Source of the DNA: Thraustochytrium sp. TN22
Lineage: Eukaryota > Sar > Bigyra > Thraustochytrida > Thraustochytriidae
Assembly (NCBI GenBank): GCA_013306675.1
Contig: JABLUY010000152.1
Location: 1 to 64,000 of the forward strand
Direction of reading: 5' to 3'
DNA: 64,000 bases
The position numbers and the translations under genes are program-made. Shown piece by piece: positions 27,447-36,785 of this stretch. Position 1 is the stretch's first letter. Every line of letters starts with the position of its first letter. The notes below the pieces were generated by a model. That model was not told the DNA's origin. It made no database searches and worked only from the letters and a program-made list of their open reading frames with translations.

Positions 27447-30400
27447 CGCGCCGGGCTCCGGTTCTGCTGCCTGCCCGCCTGTCTGCCGCCTGCCTGCCTG
27501 GCGGGGCCCTCTGGCTGCGCCCGCTGCTGCCACCGGGCCAGCCCGGTCCCGCAGCTTGGCGGGCAGGTTAGGGCGGCGGCTGCTGCGGCGTTCCGAGTCG
27601 CTCCTCCGGACCTCCGGCGCCGCCGAGCTCGCGCGGGCGGGCGGGCGGGCGGGCGGGAGCGAGGCCGGAGCCCGGCTCGGGCTTGGCTCGGCGGCTTGGC
27701 CGCGAGTGGCCGCGCCTCGCGCGCGCGAGCTCGGCGCGCTTGGCCGCGCTTCGGCGGCTTGGATGCGGCGCGGCCAGGCGTGGCGCGGCGCGGCGCGGCG
27801 CGGCTCGACTCGACTCGACTCGACTCGACTCGACTCGACTCGACTCGACTCGACTCGACTCGACTCGACTCGACTCGGGCCACTCGCGGCGGCCTGCGGG
27901 CGCTGCGGGCTGTCGGGCGATGCGGGGGTGCGGGCGCCTGGTGCGCGCCGCCGTTGCCTGACCGCGCGACGAGGGCGCGAGGGTGCGCGCCGCGCCGCGC
28001 TGCGGGCGCGCGCCGCCCGCAGCGAGCGCGACGCCGCGCCGCCGCTGCGCGCGAAAGACCGGGGGCCTGCGCCGCCTGCGCTGCGCTGGCACAGCCTGGC
28101 CGCGGTGGCTGCTCCGACTCCGAGCCTGCTCGCGCCGCGCAGCCAGCCTCGCCGGTGCCTGCCTGGCCGTGGCCGCTTCTGCTCGCCGCCCCCGCGGCGG
28201 CGGAGCCTGAGCTGCAGCTTCGCAGCTGCGGAGCTGCTTGCGGGCCCGCCCAGCCTGGCAGAGGCTGCGTTGCCGCGGCGCGCCCTCCCCGCTGCGGGCT
28301 GTTCCGCGCGGCCGCCACACCTGGCCGGCGGCGGTTGGCCCGCAGCGCCGCGCGAGCCTGACGCGCCGCCTGGCCCAGGATCGCTCCGCGCGCGATCCTC
28401 CGCCCCGCCAGCGCCGCGCTGCGCAGCCAGGCCGCCTGCGCCGTGGTCTCGCGGCCCTGCCGGCCGGCCCCCGCCCGCGCTGCGGCTTGCTGAGCAGCCG
28501 CTGAGCGCCGCGCGCGCGGCCGCCGGCCAGCTTCCCGCTGCGGCGCGGCTGCGCGCCGCCTCTGCCGGCTGCCGAAAGAGAGAGGGAGAGAAGGAAAGAA
28601 AGCGCTTTCAAGTCAGGTCCGGTCCGCGCGGCTCTCGCGCGCAGCGAGTGCGGCGCGTCAATCAATGCGCGCCGTCGCCGCGGCGGCGTGCGGTAATGCG
28701 CTGCTCGTCCTGTCCGGGCCTGCGAACGCGAGCCCGCCCGCGCGCCGCTGCGCCGCAGCCGCCGCGCCGCCGCGCGCCGAGCCCCCGGAGCCCGGCCAAC
28801 GGCGCCGCCGCCGCGCGGCCGCCGTCAACGCCTGCGTGGGCCGGCGCGCCTGGATTTGATTGTGATTGATTGCTCTGCTCTGCTCGCGCCTGGCTCGAGT
28901 CCGGCTCGCCTTGTTCTCCTGCGTGCCACTGGCCGCGTGCACAGGCGGCTCCGAGTCGTCGCGCGCGCTCGCTTGGCCGCCGCGCGTGACGGCCCGGCGT
29001 GACGGCCGCGTGAAAGCGCGCTCGCGCGACTTCGCCGCCGCGCCGCGCCGCCAGGCCGGGCGTGGCAGCCAGGCTCTCGCGCGAGCGTGGTGGATCAATC
29101 AGCAGGTGCCGATCCGACGCCGTGCCTCGCTTTTCTAAGAACTTAGTTCTTGCTTTCTTTCCCCGCCAGCGGACAGGGAGCCTGACAGAGGCGCTGCCGC
29201 TGGTGATGGCAGTGCCGCGCCACGCGCCGCCGCCGCGACGGCGGCCAGGCGGCAGCGGAAGCTGGAGAGGCTGGAGAGCGCGCCGCTTCCCGGCGGCGAG
29301 CGGCGCGAGCGAGGCGAGGCGAGGCGACGCGACGCGAGGCGAGGCGACGCGACGCCGGCGCGAGGGCAGGAGCGGGAGGCAGAGCGCGAGGCAGCGGCCA
29401 GAGGTGCGTTGCGAGCGATGGCAACGCGACCTTGGCGGCGGCGGCATGGGCGGCAGCGGCGATCGAGTGGGCGATTGACCCGCCGTTGGGCGCCGCATGG
29501 CTGGGCTGATCCGGCTTTGAGCCGGTCAATCAATCCACCGCACGGCAGCCACCGCCCGCCACGAGCCGGCTGAGCTGAGCCGAGGGCCGGCCGCCGTCGA
29601 CGCGGCTCGCGCCGGCGCCGGCGACGCGACGCTGCGCTAAGCTGCGCTGCGCGGGCCTGCGCGGCCAGGCCGCCGCTTCCGGCCGCCACGCCGCGCGAGC
29701 AGCCTGTGAGCACATGGCGCGCCGGGAAGAAGATGGTGGCTTCACTCATCATCACTTGCCGGTGCGCGCGGCGAGGCGCGCACCCGGTCCTCGTACGCAC
29801 CCTGTGAATTAACGGGACTTGGCGGCGCTGTGTTCGGTTCGTTCCGATACTGCCCCGTTCTTTAACCGTGGGAGGAACGGGAGAGAACGGCCGGCCGAGG
29901 CGCGCCGCGGCCGGCCAGCCTGATGAGCGGGGGGGCGTGCATGCAGAGCCTCAGGGAGAGAGGCGCAGAGCGCGGCGAGTCTCAGAACCCGGCCGGCTTG
30001 GGCTTGGGCTTTCGCTGGGAGCGAAGGGAGCATTCTTCGAGATCATCTTGGCGGCCACTGAGTCGGTACTGCGCCTCTTCACCGCACGTGAGGCAGGTGC
30101 GATGACCGTAACAGCGGCGACAGCTTGAGCAAGCTGAGGTCGGCGCAGCGGCAGCACAGCAATGGCATGAGCAAGGCCGGGCATGGCCGCTGCGCCGCTG
30201 CGGCATGCGGCCGCCTTGCTTGTGGCAGCACCAGAAAGGCCAGCCTCGGCCACGCTACGCACGCGCCATCTTAGATCTGAGACGGGTTGCCTGGCTCTGA
30301 GACTCACCAGCCGCAATTCCGCTGCGATTCCCCTCTTGCCGGCGCGCCGGGCACGGGGGACGGCTGAGCCTCTGGGCCCTGAGCGCCGCGCCGGCCGCCC

Positions 30401-30485
30401 TGCGCGCGGGCGCAGCAGACCCGCAATCAAATCAGAGACCAAGACCACCAGCCTGCACCCGCAAGACACCACCCAAGACACCAAG
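27447..30485. other. 3-kb GC-rich, gene-poor stretch
   Basis: Long overlapping frames on both strands are Arg/Ala/Pro-rich and match nothing, so none is reported as a gene. The region contains the (GACTC)n satellite at 27,807-27,877, GAGGC/GACGC pentamers at about 29,290-29,356, and CAGCC/GCGCC low complexity throughout. Its right end is the leader of the small gene at 30,486. Confidence 0.5.
27807..27877. repeat. (GACTC)n pentanucleotide microsatellite
   Basis: About fourteen uninterrupted copies of CTCGA/GACTC, the purest simple repeat in the window, preceded by four GGCGC pentamers at 27,783-27,803. On either strand it reads as a 5-residue peptide repeat, but no gene surrounds it. Confidence 0.9.
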
Positions 30486-30977
30486 ATGTCGAGCATCGAG
30501 ACCCCCGCGCACACCGACGAGGTGCCCCCGCAGGCGTCGAACGAGATCAACAACCCGCCCAACGAGACCAACACGGCCAGCTTTCTGCAGGACTTCGCCG
30601 TGGCCAACGCGGAGAAGGACAACGCGCGCATCGGCGAGCTGCTCCTCAACATCACGCCCGAGCAGGCGGACGAGCTCGTGCCGGTGCTCGACGGCCTGTA
30701 CCGCAAGGACGGCGTCTTCTCCTACGACAACGTCTTCCACAACGCCATCACCTCCACCAACCCGCTGCACGCCAAGCAGACGGCCTTCCTCGTCTTCGCC
30801 GCTCTGCGCCAGGGCAAGGACGAGCTCGCCGCCGCCCTCGTCAGGGACCGCAAGTTCGACCAGGGCACCTTCACCGACGAGATCAAGAAGGTCGACGCCG
30901 AGAAGCACATGCCGGAGGGCAAGCTTGACCAGTTCCTCCAGGAGCACAGCATCTCCTCCACCTCCGCTGAGGAGTAA
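30486..30977 (+). CDS. Small acidic conserved-looking protein of unknown function
   Basis: A 163-residue gene starting at the ATG at 30486 (AAGATGTC context, leader rich in ACACC and AAGACACC), ending TAA. The frame is open further upstream, but only in low-complexity sequence. The first 35 residues are polar and probably disordered (TPAHTDEVPPQASNEINNPP). The rest is predicted helical with a regular pattern: FLQDFAVANAEKDNARIGELLL, ADELVPVLDGLYRKDG, HAKQTAFLVFAALRQGKDEL, LDQFLQEHSI. Codon use is strongly biased to C-ending codons, as in the highly expressed transporter gene, which argues for a real and well-expressed protein. There is no signal peptide, membrane segment or recognised domain. 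I do not recognise the family; the HAKQTAFLVFAAL stretch is the best search seed. Confidence 0.75.
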   Translation: MSSIETPAHTDEVPPQASNEINNPPNETNTASFLQDFAVANAEKDNARIGELLLNITPEQADELVPVLDGLYRKDGVFSYDNVFHNAITSTNPLHAKQTAFLVFAALRQGKDELAAALVRDRKFDQGTFTDEIKKVDAEKHMPEGKLDQFLQEHSISSTSAEE

Positions 30978-31216
30978 ACAGAGTCTCCTTTTTGACCGCG
31001 ACAGCCACCAACGAACTAACCAAGTTCCTCACGCGTCTCGGCCGCGTAGGGCGGCTCGACCTGATGAGACAATCGACAGCGAATGAGTGATGCAGTTTTG
31101 ACCTTATTACCTCTCTCTCAGGCTGGCTTCTCTTGGGTCACACCGTGGCGTGCCAGCCTTTCTCTCCTTTCCTTTCGCCATGGTCGAAGTTCTCCCCGGC
31201 CAGCCGCCCTTCTCAC

Positions 31217-34200
31217 TCAGCACTTGATAAAGGTGGCGCCCCGTGCCTGCTGCAGATACGCGTCCATGGCGGCAGGGTCCGCGAGCAAGTGGTCCACTTG
31301 CACGTCAGGGCAGGCCGACGCGAGGCGAGCAGCGAGGTCGCGGTTGCCTGCCCGCAAGGCGACAGGCAAAATGACACGAGCCAGCCGCTCCTCTGAGCAG
31401 AGCCACGGTTCACGCGTGGCGAGGAAATCCAGTGCCGCGACATTGGCGTGCGCCGCAAAGGACCGCACGCAGGGCTCCAAGGCTGACGGATGAGGAGGAG
31501 GGGGCAGACGCCCCCACAGGAGCTGCATGATGGGCAGCGCCTTGTCAACCTGCTTGGTGCTCTGCGCAAGACGCAGCAGCGCGTCCTCCAGACGGAGGCC
31601 ACCCGTCAGGCCGTGGTCCAGCAGCACACGCGTCGCGTTCAGAAACGGCCGCCGCAGCGCCAGCTCCAGAGCGCCCTCGCCCCCGAGCTTGGAGCGCGCA
31701 TCGCGCGCCACGCGCGATGCCGGCTCCAGCGCCAGCAGCACCTCCAGCGCGCGGCTCCGCCCGAATTGCGCCGCCACAAGCAGCGGAGTGAGCCCGTGCT
31801 GCTCGTCCGCCTCGTCCAGGCGCGCACCGGCGAGGGCCAAGGCCTCCAGCGACCGCACGCCGTTCAGCCGCGCCGCCAGCCAGGCCGGCCGCACCATGGC
31901 CGTGGCCGTCGATGCCGATGCCGATGCCGATGCCGATGCCGACGCCGACGCCAAAGCCGAAGCCCACGTCGCAGGAAGCGCCTCCGGGACGCGCTCGTCC
32001 GGGTCCACGCCCTGCGCCAGCAGCCACGCCGTCACGCGCGGCTTGCTCCAGCGCACCGCCGTTCCCAAGAGCGTCTGCGGCGGACGCCGTGCCCCGCCAC
32101 CGCCGCCGCCCAGCCGCACACGGTGTTCGCGCAGAAACGCAGCGCCGCCCGCGCGCGACGACACGGCCTCCAGGCTCTCCACGCAGCCCGCCTTGGCCGC
32201 AAGGTACGCCGCCGACACACCCGAGGCCGCCACCACGCACGGGTCCGCGCCGCGCTCCAGCAAAAAGCGAACCACCGCCGGTTCGCGCGACGCGCAGGCC
32301 GCCAGCAGCGCCGTCGACCCGCGCGCAGTGGCCTGGTCCACGCGCGCGCCGCCCTCGTCCACCAGCACGCGCACGGCCGCCAGCGCCCCGCTGCGGCTCG
32401 CCTCCATGAGCGCCGTGCGGCCCTCGTTGCGCTCCGCCGCGTGCTCCACGCGCGCGCCGCGCCGAAGCAGCTCGCGGACCACCTCCGGGTCGCCGCCGTA
32501 CGCAGCGCCGTGCATGAGCACGCTCCACCCGGTCCGCGGGCTCTCCGTCCGCGCCGCGCCCTCCTCGAGCGCCAGCAGCTGCGCCGCCACGCATCGTCCG
32601 TACTGTGCGGACCCGACCACCGCGCACAGGAACTCGGCCCGCGCCACGGGCGGCAGCACCTCCACCACCAGCGCCTGCCGCAGCGAGTCCGGCAGCGCCT
32701 CCACGAAAAACACCAGAAACCCCAGGTTCGCCTCCACCACGCTCAGCTCGCGCGAGATCGCCAGCCGCGCGCACAGCGTCGCGACGCGCCGCACGCCTGC
32801 CGCGTTCGCCGCGTTGCGCACGCGGGCGTCCAGCGCCGCCACCACGGCGCGCACCTCGGCCAGCTGCTCCGGCCGCCGCCCGCCCTCCACGTACGCCTCC
32901 ACGGCCGCCTCGAGCCGCTCTGCGTCCCCGCGCACCTTGTCGCTCACCAGCTTGCTGCGCAGCCGCCGCAGCGTCTTGCGCAGCTCCGACACGGCGCGCA
33001 GGCCCACGCAGTCCGGCTGCGCCAGCAAATCGCCCACCAGGTCGCGCAGCGCCGCCACCGACGGCCCGCACCGCACCACGGCGTGCGAGGCCGCCAGGTA
33101 CGCCTGCGCGTTCTCGCTCACCAGCGCGTACTCGCGGCGCGCCACGGGCTGCGCGCGATCCCGGCACTGCAGCAGAGGATGCGCGTCCGAGTGCACCGCC
33201 TCCAGCAGCGCATTGAGCCCGCGCGCCAGCGACTCCGTGGCCAGCGCTTCGCGCCGACCGGCGATGCGGAACGTCTGCGTGCCCTCGAACCGCAGCTCCG
33301 CCGCCATGGCGCGCAAGAGCGCCTCCATCGAGAACCACCCGCCCTCGCTCGCGCGCACCTGCACCTCGTACGCCACGCGGGCGAGGACGCGCCTCAGGGC
33401 CGTCTGTTCCAGCGCCGCCAGCCGCAGCGGCGCCAAGTTGTGCTCCACCACCGTGGAGAACAGCTCGCCGATCGACTCCGCCGGCCCCGACCGCTCCATC
33501 ACGTGCGTCAGCAGCAGTGACACCTGCATCGTGTCGCTGCACAGCCGGTACCCGCGCCGCAGCGCATCCGTCACCTCGCGCCCCAGCTCCCCGAGCCGCG
33601 TCCGCGCCAGCGCCAGCACGTGGGCCTCCTCCAGCGCCTGCAGTCTCACCGTCACGAAGCCCTCGCGCCGCACGCGGTCCGCAATCGTCCCCATGACAGG
33701 CCGGCTCGCCACCACGAGCCGAAAGGGCGCCAGCCGCCCGTCCGGCGCCACTGCCGCGCCCGGCGCACGGCCGTCCGCGTGCCCGTCCGGCCGGCCCTCG
33801 GCGGCCGCCTCAGACTCCGTCTCCTCCAGCAGCGGCCGCGACGAGGCCGCGAGCCGCGCCAAGATCTCCTCCCACACGTCCGCCGCGCGGCTCAGCCCGT
33901 CGCACAGCACCACGAGCCGGCCCTGCGCGCGCGCTCGTCGCAGCATCACCGTACGCAGCGCACACGCGCCGTACTTGGCCGACCAGTACGCGTCCAGCAC
34001 GTCCTCCTCGCGCACCGCCGCCGACGGACCGCCGCCCACGAAGGCCGCCAGGTCCACCGCGCTCACCACGAACGGCACGAGCCGCGTCTGCAGCACGAGC
34101 CGCGTCGCCAGGAGCGACAGCAGCACCGACTTGCCCATGCCGCTCGCCGCCAGGATCGCCACGCGCCCGCACACGGCCGCGTCCTCGACACGGTCGCGGC

Positions 34201-36241
34201 CCAGCAAGAAGATGCCCTCAAAGTCCAGCTCGAGCCGCTCCGACACCACGTCTTCCGGGACCGCCACGCTCGGGTTCCACGCCTGCGCGAGGCTCGTCGA
34301 CACCGGGACGCGCGAGCACGTGACCGCGTCCGTGAAGAAGGCGTGCTGCAGCCTGCACGAGCTGCGGAACCGCAGCTCCGCCGCCTCCAGCTCCGCCTCG
34401 CTCGTGCGCACCAGCGCGGCGCCGTGTGGCATGAGCGCGCCGGGCTGCGGCGCCTGCTGCGCCAGGATTGCGCGTGCGTGCAGCACGCACATGTGAAGGG
34501 CCCATAACTTGCTGGCCGGCTTTACGTCGCCGTACCGCAGCACGTCCAGACTGTATGCCAGCAGCGCAAAGGCCACCTGCGACGGTTTGCCGGCGCCGCG
34601 CGTCAGGTCCGCCGCGAACTGTCGCAGCCGGCCCACAGCCTGCGCCAGGGGCTGCAACCTCGACGGCGCGCCGCCACTGGCACCGCCTCCGCCGCCATTT
34701 GTGAACGCGAGCGCGCATCGCTCAAAGTCCTCCAGGCACAGCGGCGTGTACTCGAACATGAGGCAGGTCTCCAGCTTTGCCACGTCCCGTATCAGGTGAC
34801 TCTCCTCAAAGGTTGCAAAGTCAATGATCCACACGCGCCCCATCGCGTCCACCAGCACGTTGTTTCCGTTCAGGTCGTTGTGCTGCAGCCCCACATGCAC
34901 GCCGTCCACGCCGTCGACCCGCGCCAAAAAGCCGGTGAAAAAGCGCTCCACGCCGTCCGCCGTGGCGCATGCCGCATCGCCCAGCCGCTCCAGCGGAAGC
35001 GCCTCCAAAACGCGCCGGTTCTCCGCCACGCCGCGCCGCACGCGCTCGCGCAATCCGTACAGGTCGACCAGGTCCACGGTCGCCACGCGCCGCGACTGCT
35101 CGTAGCACTTGGCCATCACTTCGCCAAAGAGCGTCGACACGAGGTCCTCGAAGTCCGTCACAAAGTGCCGCGCGCACGACGGACTGCGCGAGTCGGACCG
35201 CAGCGTGCGCTCCGGCGTGTTGGTAAACTGCATTTGGAAAAGCGCCTTGAGCGTGTAGATGAGCGGGGACTTTTCCTTGACGAAGCGCGGCAGCGTCCAG
35301 CACGCGCCGCACAGCTGAATCTTGACGCCCGCCAACCCGCCCACGCTCGTGAACGCCAGGACCATGGGCGCGCTCTCGCCCAGCAGCGGCGTGGCGCGCT
35401 CCATGCGCTCCACCTCGTCCTGCAGGCCGGCCGCCTCGTCCACCTTGACCACGCTCTGCTCCTCCTGCGCGCCATCCGCAGACCGCGCCTGGCACCGGAA
35501 CACGCGCGACGAGGAGAAGCCGCCGGCCAGCGGCTCGATTTCCACCTCCTCGGCGCCCGCAAAGAGCGCCAGCACGATTGCCTCGGCCTCGCGCTCCAGC
35601 TCAGGCGCCGCAGTCCCGCCGCTCGCGGACGACGCGGCCGCGGTCCACACGAGCCTGGGCACCACCTCGCGGCCGGCGTGCGTGGGTGGCGCGGCCGCCT
35701 CCCCTCGCAGCGCGTCGGCGGGCGGCCCCCGCCCCGTCTGCCACGAGCAAATGTACGCGCGCGCGCCGTCCGCGTCCAGGACAGGGAAGGCCTCCTGCTC
35801 GTGCCGGTGGCGCTCCTGCGTCGACGCGAAGGACTCCTCTCGCCCGCCCGGCCCGTCCACCGGGCTGGCGAAGATGCCGCGTCGCAGTCCGAGGTGGCAC
35901 TGCAGCTCGCGCTGCTCGCCACGCGCCAAAAAGTACCGCGCCGCCATGGCGCGGAAATCCTCCGGCTGCTCCCGAACCGCCATCTCCACGAGCTCCTGCA
36001 GGATCGGCCCTGTCTTGACGCGGAGTGCGTCCTCGTCGACGCGGTCCTCGCTCCCAGGCCTGTGCGCCACGAGGGCCTCGCGGCCGTGTACGAACCACGT
36101 GCGCATGAACTCCTCCGCGTCCTGCGTTGCGCTCAGGTGCAGCTTGAGGTCCACCAGCAGTGCGTGCAGCGCCTCGTGCGCGCCGCAGCGCCGCAGCGCC
36201 TGCGCCAGGGCCAGCGACCCGCGCAGCCGCCGCTGCGCCAT
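31217..36241 (-). CDS. NLR-like protein: APH-type kinase + STAND/NACHT NTPase + ankyrin repeats
   Basis: Intronless, 1674 residues from the ATG at 36241; an in-frame Met at 36400 would add 53 low-complexity residues. Residues about 230-520 look like an aminoglycoside-phosphotransferase/kinase fold: a loop PLAGGFSSSRVF, a candidate ATP-contact Lys266 (VVKVDE), the catalytic HNDLNGNNVL with His454 and Asp456, and WIIDFATFEES. Residues about 690-1000 are a STAND-type NTPase: Walker A AASGMGKSVLLSLL with Lys704, Walker B VVLCDGLS with Asp781, then RLVVASRPVMGT. A helical region follows, and about residues 1236-1550 hold ankyrin units (TGWSVLMHGAAYGGDPEVVRELL, TALMEASRSGALAAVRVLV, STALLAACASREPAVVRFLL). 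A hexanucleotide run at 31,907-31,950 encodes an Ala-Ser repeat there. An effector-NTPase-repeat layout is that of intracellular immune receptors and bacterial STAND defence proteins. A kinase-like effector with ankyrin sensors is the inferred role. Confidence 0.88.
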   Translation of the reverse strand: MAQRRLRGSLALAQALRRCGAHEALHALLVDLKLHLSATQDAEEFMRTWFVHGREALVAHRPGSEDRVDEDALRVKTGPILQELVEMAVREQPEDFRAMAARYFLARGEQRELQCHLGLRRGIFASPVDGPGGREESFASTQERHRHEQEAFPVLDADGARAYICSWQTGRGPPADALRGEAAAPPTHAGREVVPRLVWTAAASSASGGTAAPELEREAEAIVLALFAGAEEVEIEPLAGGFSSSRVFRCQARSADGAQEEQSVVKVDEAAGLQDEVERMERATPLLGESAPMVLAFTSVGGLAGVKIQLCGACWTLPRFVKEKSPLIYTLKALFQMQFTNTPERTLRSDSRSPSCARHFVTDFEDLVSTLFGEVMAKCYEQSRRVATVDLVDLYGLRERVRRGVAENRRVLEALPLERLGDAACATADGVERFFTGFLARVDGVDGVHVGLQHNDLNGNNVLVDAMGRVWIIDFATFEESHLIRDVAKLETCLMFEYTPLCLEDFERCALAFTNGGGGGASGGAPSRLQPLAQAVGRLRQFAADLTRGAGKPSQVAFALLAYSLDVLRYGDVKPASKLWALHMCVLHARAILAQQAPQPGALMPHGAALVRTSEAELEAAELRFRSSCRLQHAFFTDAVTCSRVPVSTSLAQAWNPSVAVPEDVVSERLELDFEGIFLLGRDRVEDAAVCGRVAILAASGMGKSVLLSLLATRLVLQTRLVPFVVSAVDLAAFVGGGPSAAVREEDVLDAYWSAKYGACALRTVMLRRARAQGRLVVLCDGLSRAADVWEEILARLAASSRPLLEETESEAAAEGRPDGHADGRAPGAAVAPDGRLAPFRLVVASRPVMGTIADRVRREGFVTVRLQALEEAHVLALARTRLGELGREVTDALRRGYRLCSDTMQVSLLLTHVMERSGPAESIGELFSTVVEHNLAPLRLAALEQTALRRVLARVAYEVQVRASEGGWFSMEALLRAMAAELRFEGTQTFRIAGRREALATESLARGLNALLEAVHSDAHPLLQCRDRAQPVARREYALVSENAQAYLAASHAVVRCGPSVAALRDLVGDLLAQPDCVGLRAVSELRKTLRRLRSKLVSDKVRGDAERLEAAVEAYVEGGRRPEQLAEVRAVVAALDARVRNAANAAGVRRVATLCARLAISRELSVVEANLGFLVFFVEALPDSLRQALVVEVLPPVARAEFLCAVVGSAQYGRCVAAQLLALEEGAARTESPRTGWSVLMHGAAYGGDPEVVRELLRRGARVEHAAERNEGRTALMEASRSGALAAVRVLVDEGGARVDQATARGSTALLAACASREPAVVRFLLERGADPCVVAASGVSAAYLAAKAGCVESLEAVSSRAGGAAFLREHRVRLGGGGGGARRPPQTLLGTAVRWSKPRVTAWLLAQGVDPDERVPEALPATWASALASASASASASASASTATAMVRPAWLAARLNGVRSLEALALAGARLDEADEQHGLTPLLVAAQFGRSRALEVLLALEPASRVARDARSKLGGEGALELALRRPFLNATRVLLDHGLTGGLRLEDALLRLAQSTKQVDKALPIMQLLWGRLPPPPHPSALEPCVRSFAAHANVAALDFLATREPWLCSEERLARVILPVALRAGNRDLAARLASACPDVQVDHLLADPAAMDAYLQQARGATFIKC

Positions 36242-36785
36242 GGCGCGCCGGGCCGGCCTGGCGACCCGAGGGCCGCCGCTCGCGGGGCGGTCACGGGCCG
36301 CTCGCCCGTCCGCATGCAGACCGCGCCTTGCCGGCCTGCCGCGCCGGCGCGGCGCCTTGGGAGAGATGAGGAATGGTGGAGTCCCTCCGAGTCGAGCCAA
36401 CGGCAGCGCGGGACACTGGTCCAGGGTCCCGCTCGCTCGGGCTCGGAGCGCGCCGGAGCGCGCAAGGTTCTTGGTGGCGACCTTGGCGCCTGCGGACCGC
36501 CGTTATCTTTGGGGTGCTTTCCTCGGAGCCTGAGCATGTGGCTTTGTGGGAGAGATCTAATCATGTCGAGATCGCCCGGCGCCCTGCCGGACGATAAAGA
36601 GGGAAGGACGGCGACTTGGAGAGAAAGTAATCAAACAAAAGAGAACAAGAGAGAGAGAGAGAGAGGGGAGACGGACTGCGTCCAGCCGCCCGCACGCTCC
36701 TTTTGCCGCACGACCGACCCGAGTGCCATCTCCGACTCGACGCCACGCGTCTCGGCGTCCCCAGGGCTGTACAGGCTCGACCTGC
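36242..36785. other. Spacer between NLR-like gene and presenilin
   Basis: About 540 bases on the upstream side of the NLR-like gene and the 3' side of presenilin. It includes a GA run at about 36,648-36,667. Reading frames there are Ser/Arg-rich and unconvincing. Confidence 0.45.

Noticed and set aside
27308-28869. Frames of 300-670 residues on both strands between the zinc-finger gene and the small gene at 30,486
   Set aside because: Low-complexity composition, traversing the GACTC satellite, and mutually overlapping; no domain.
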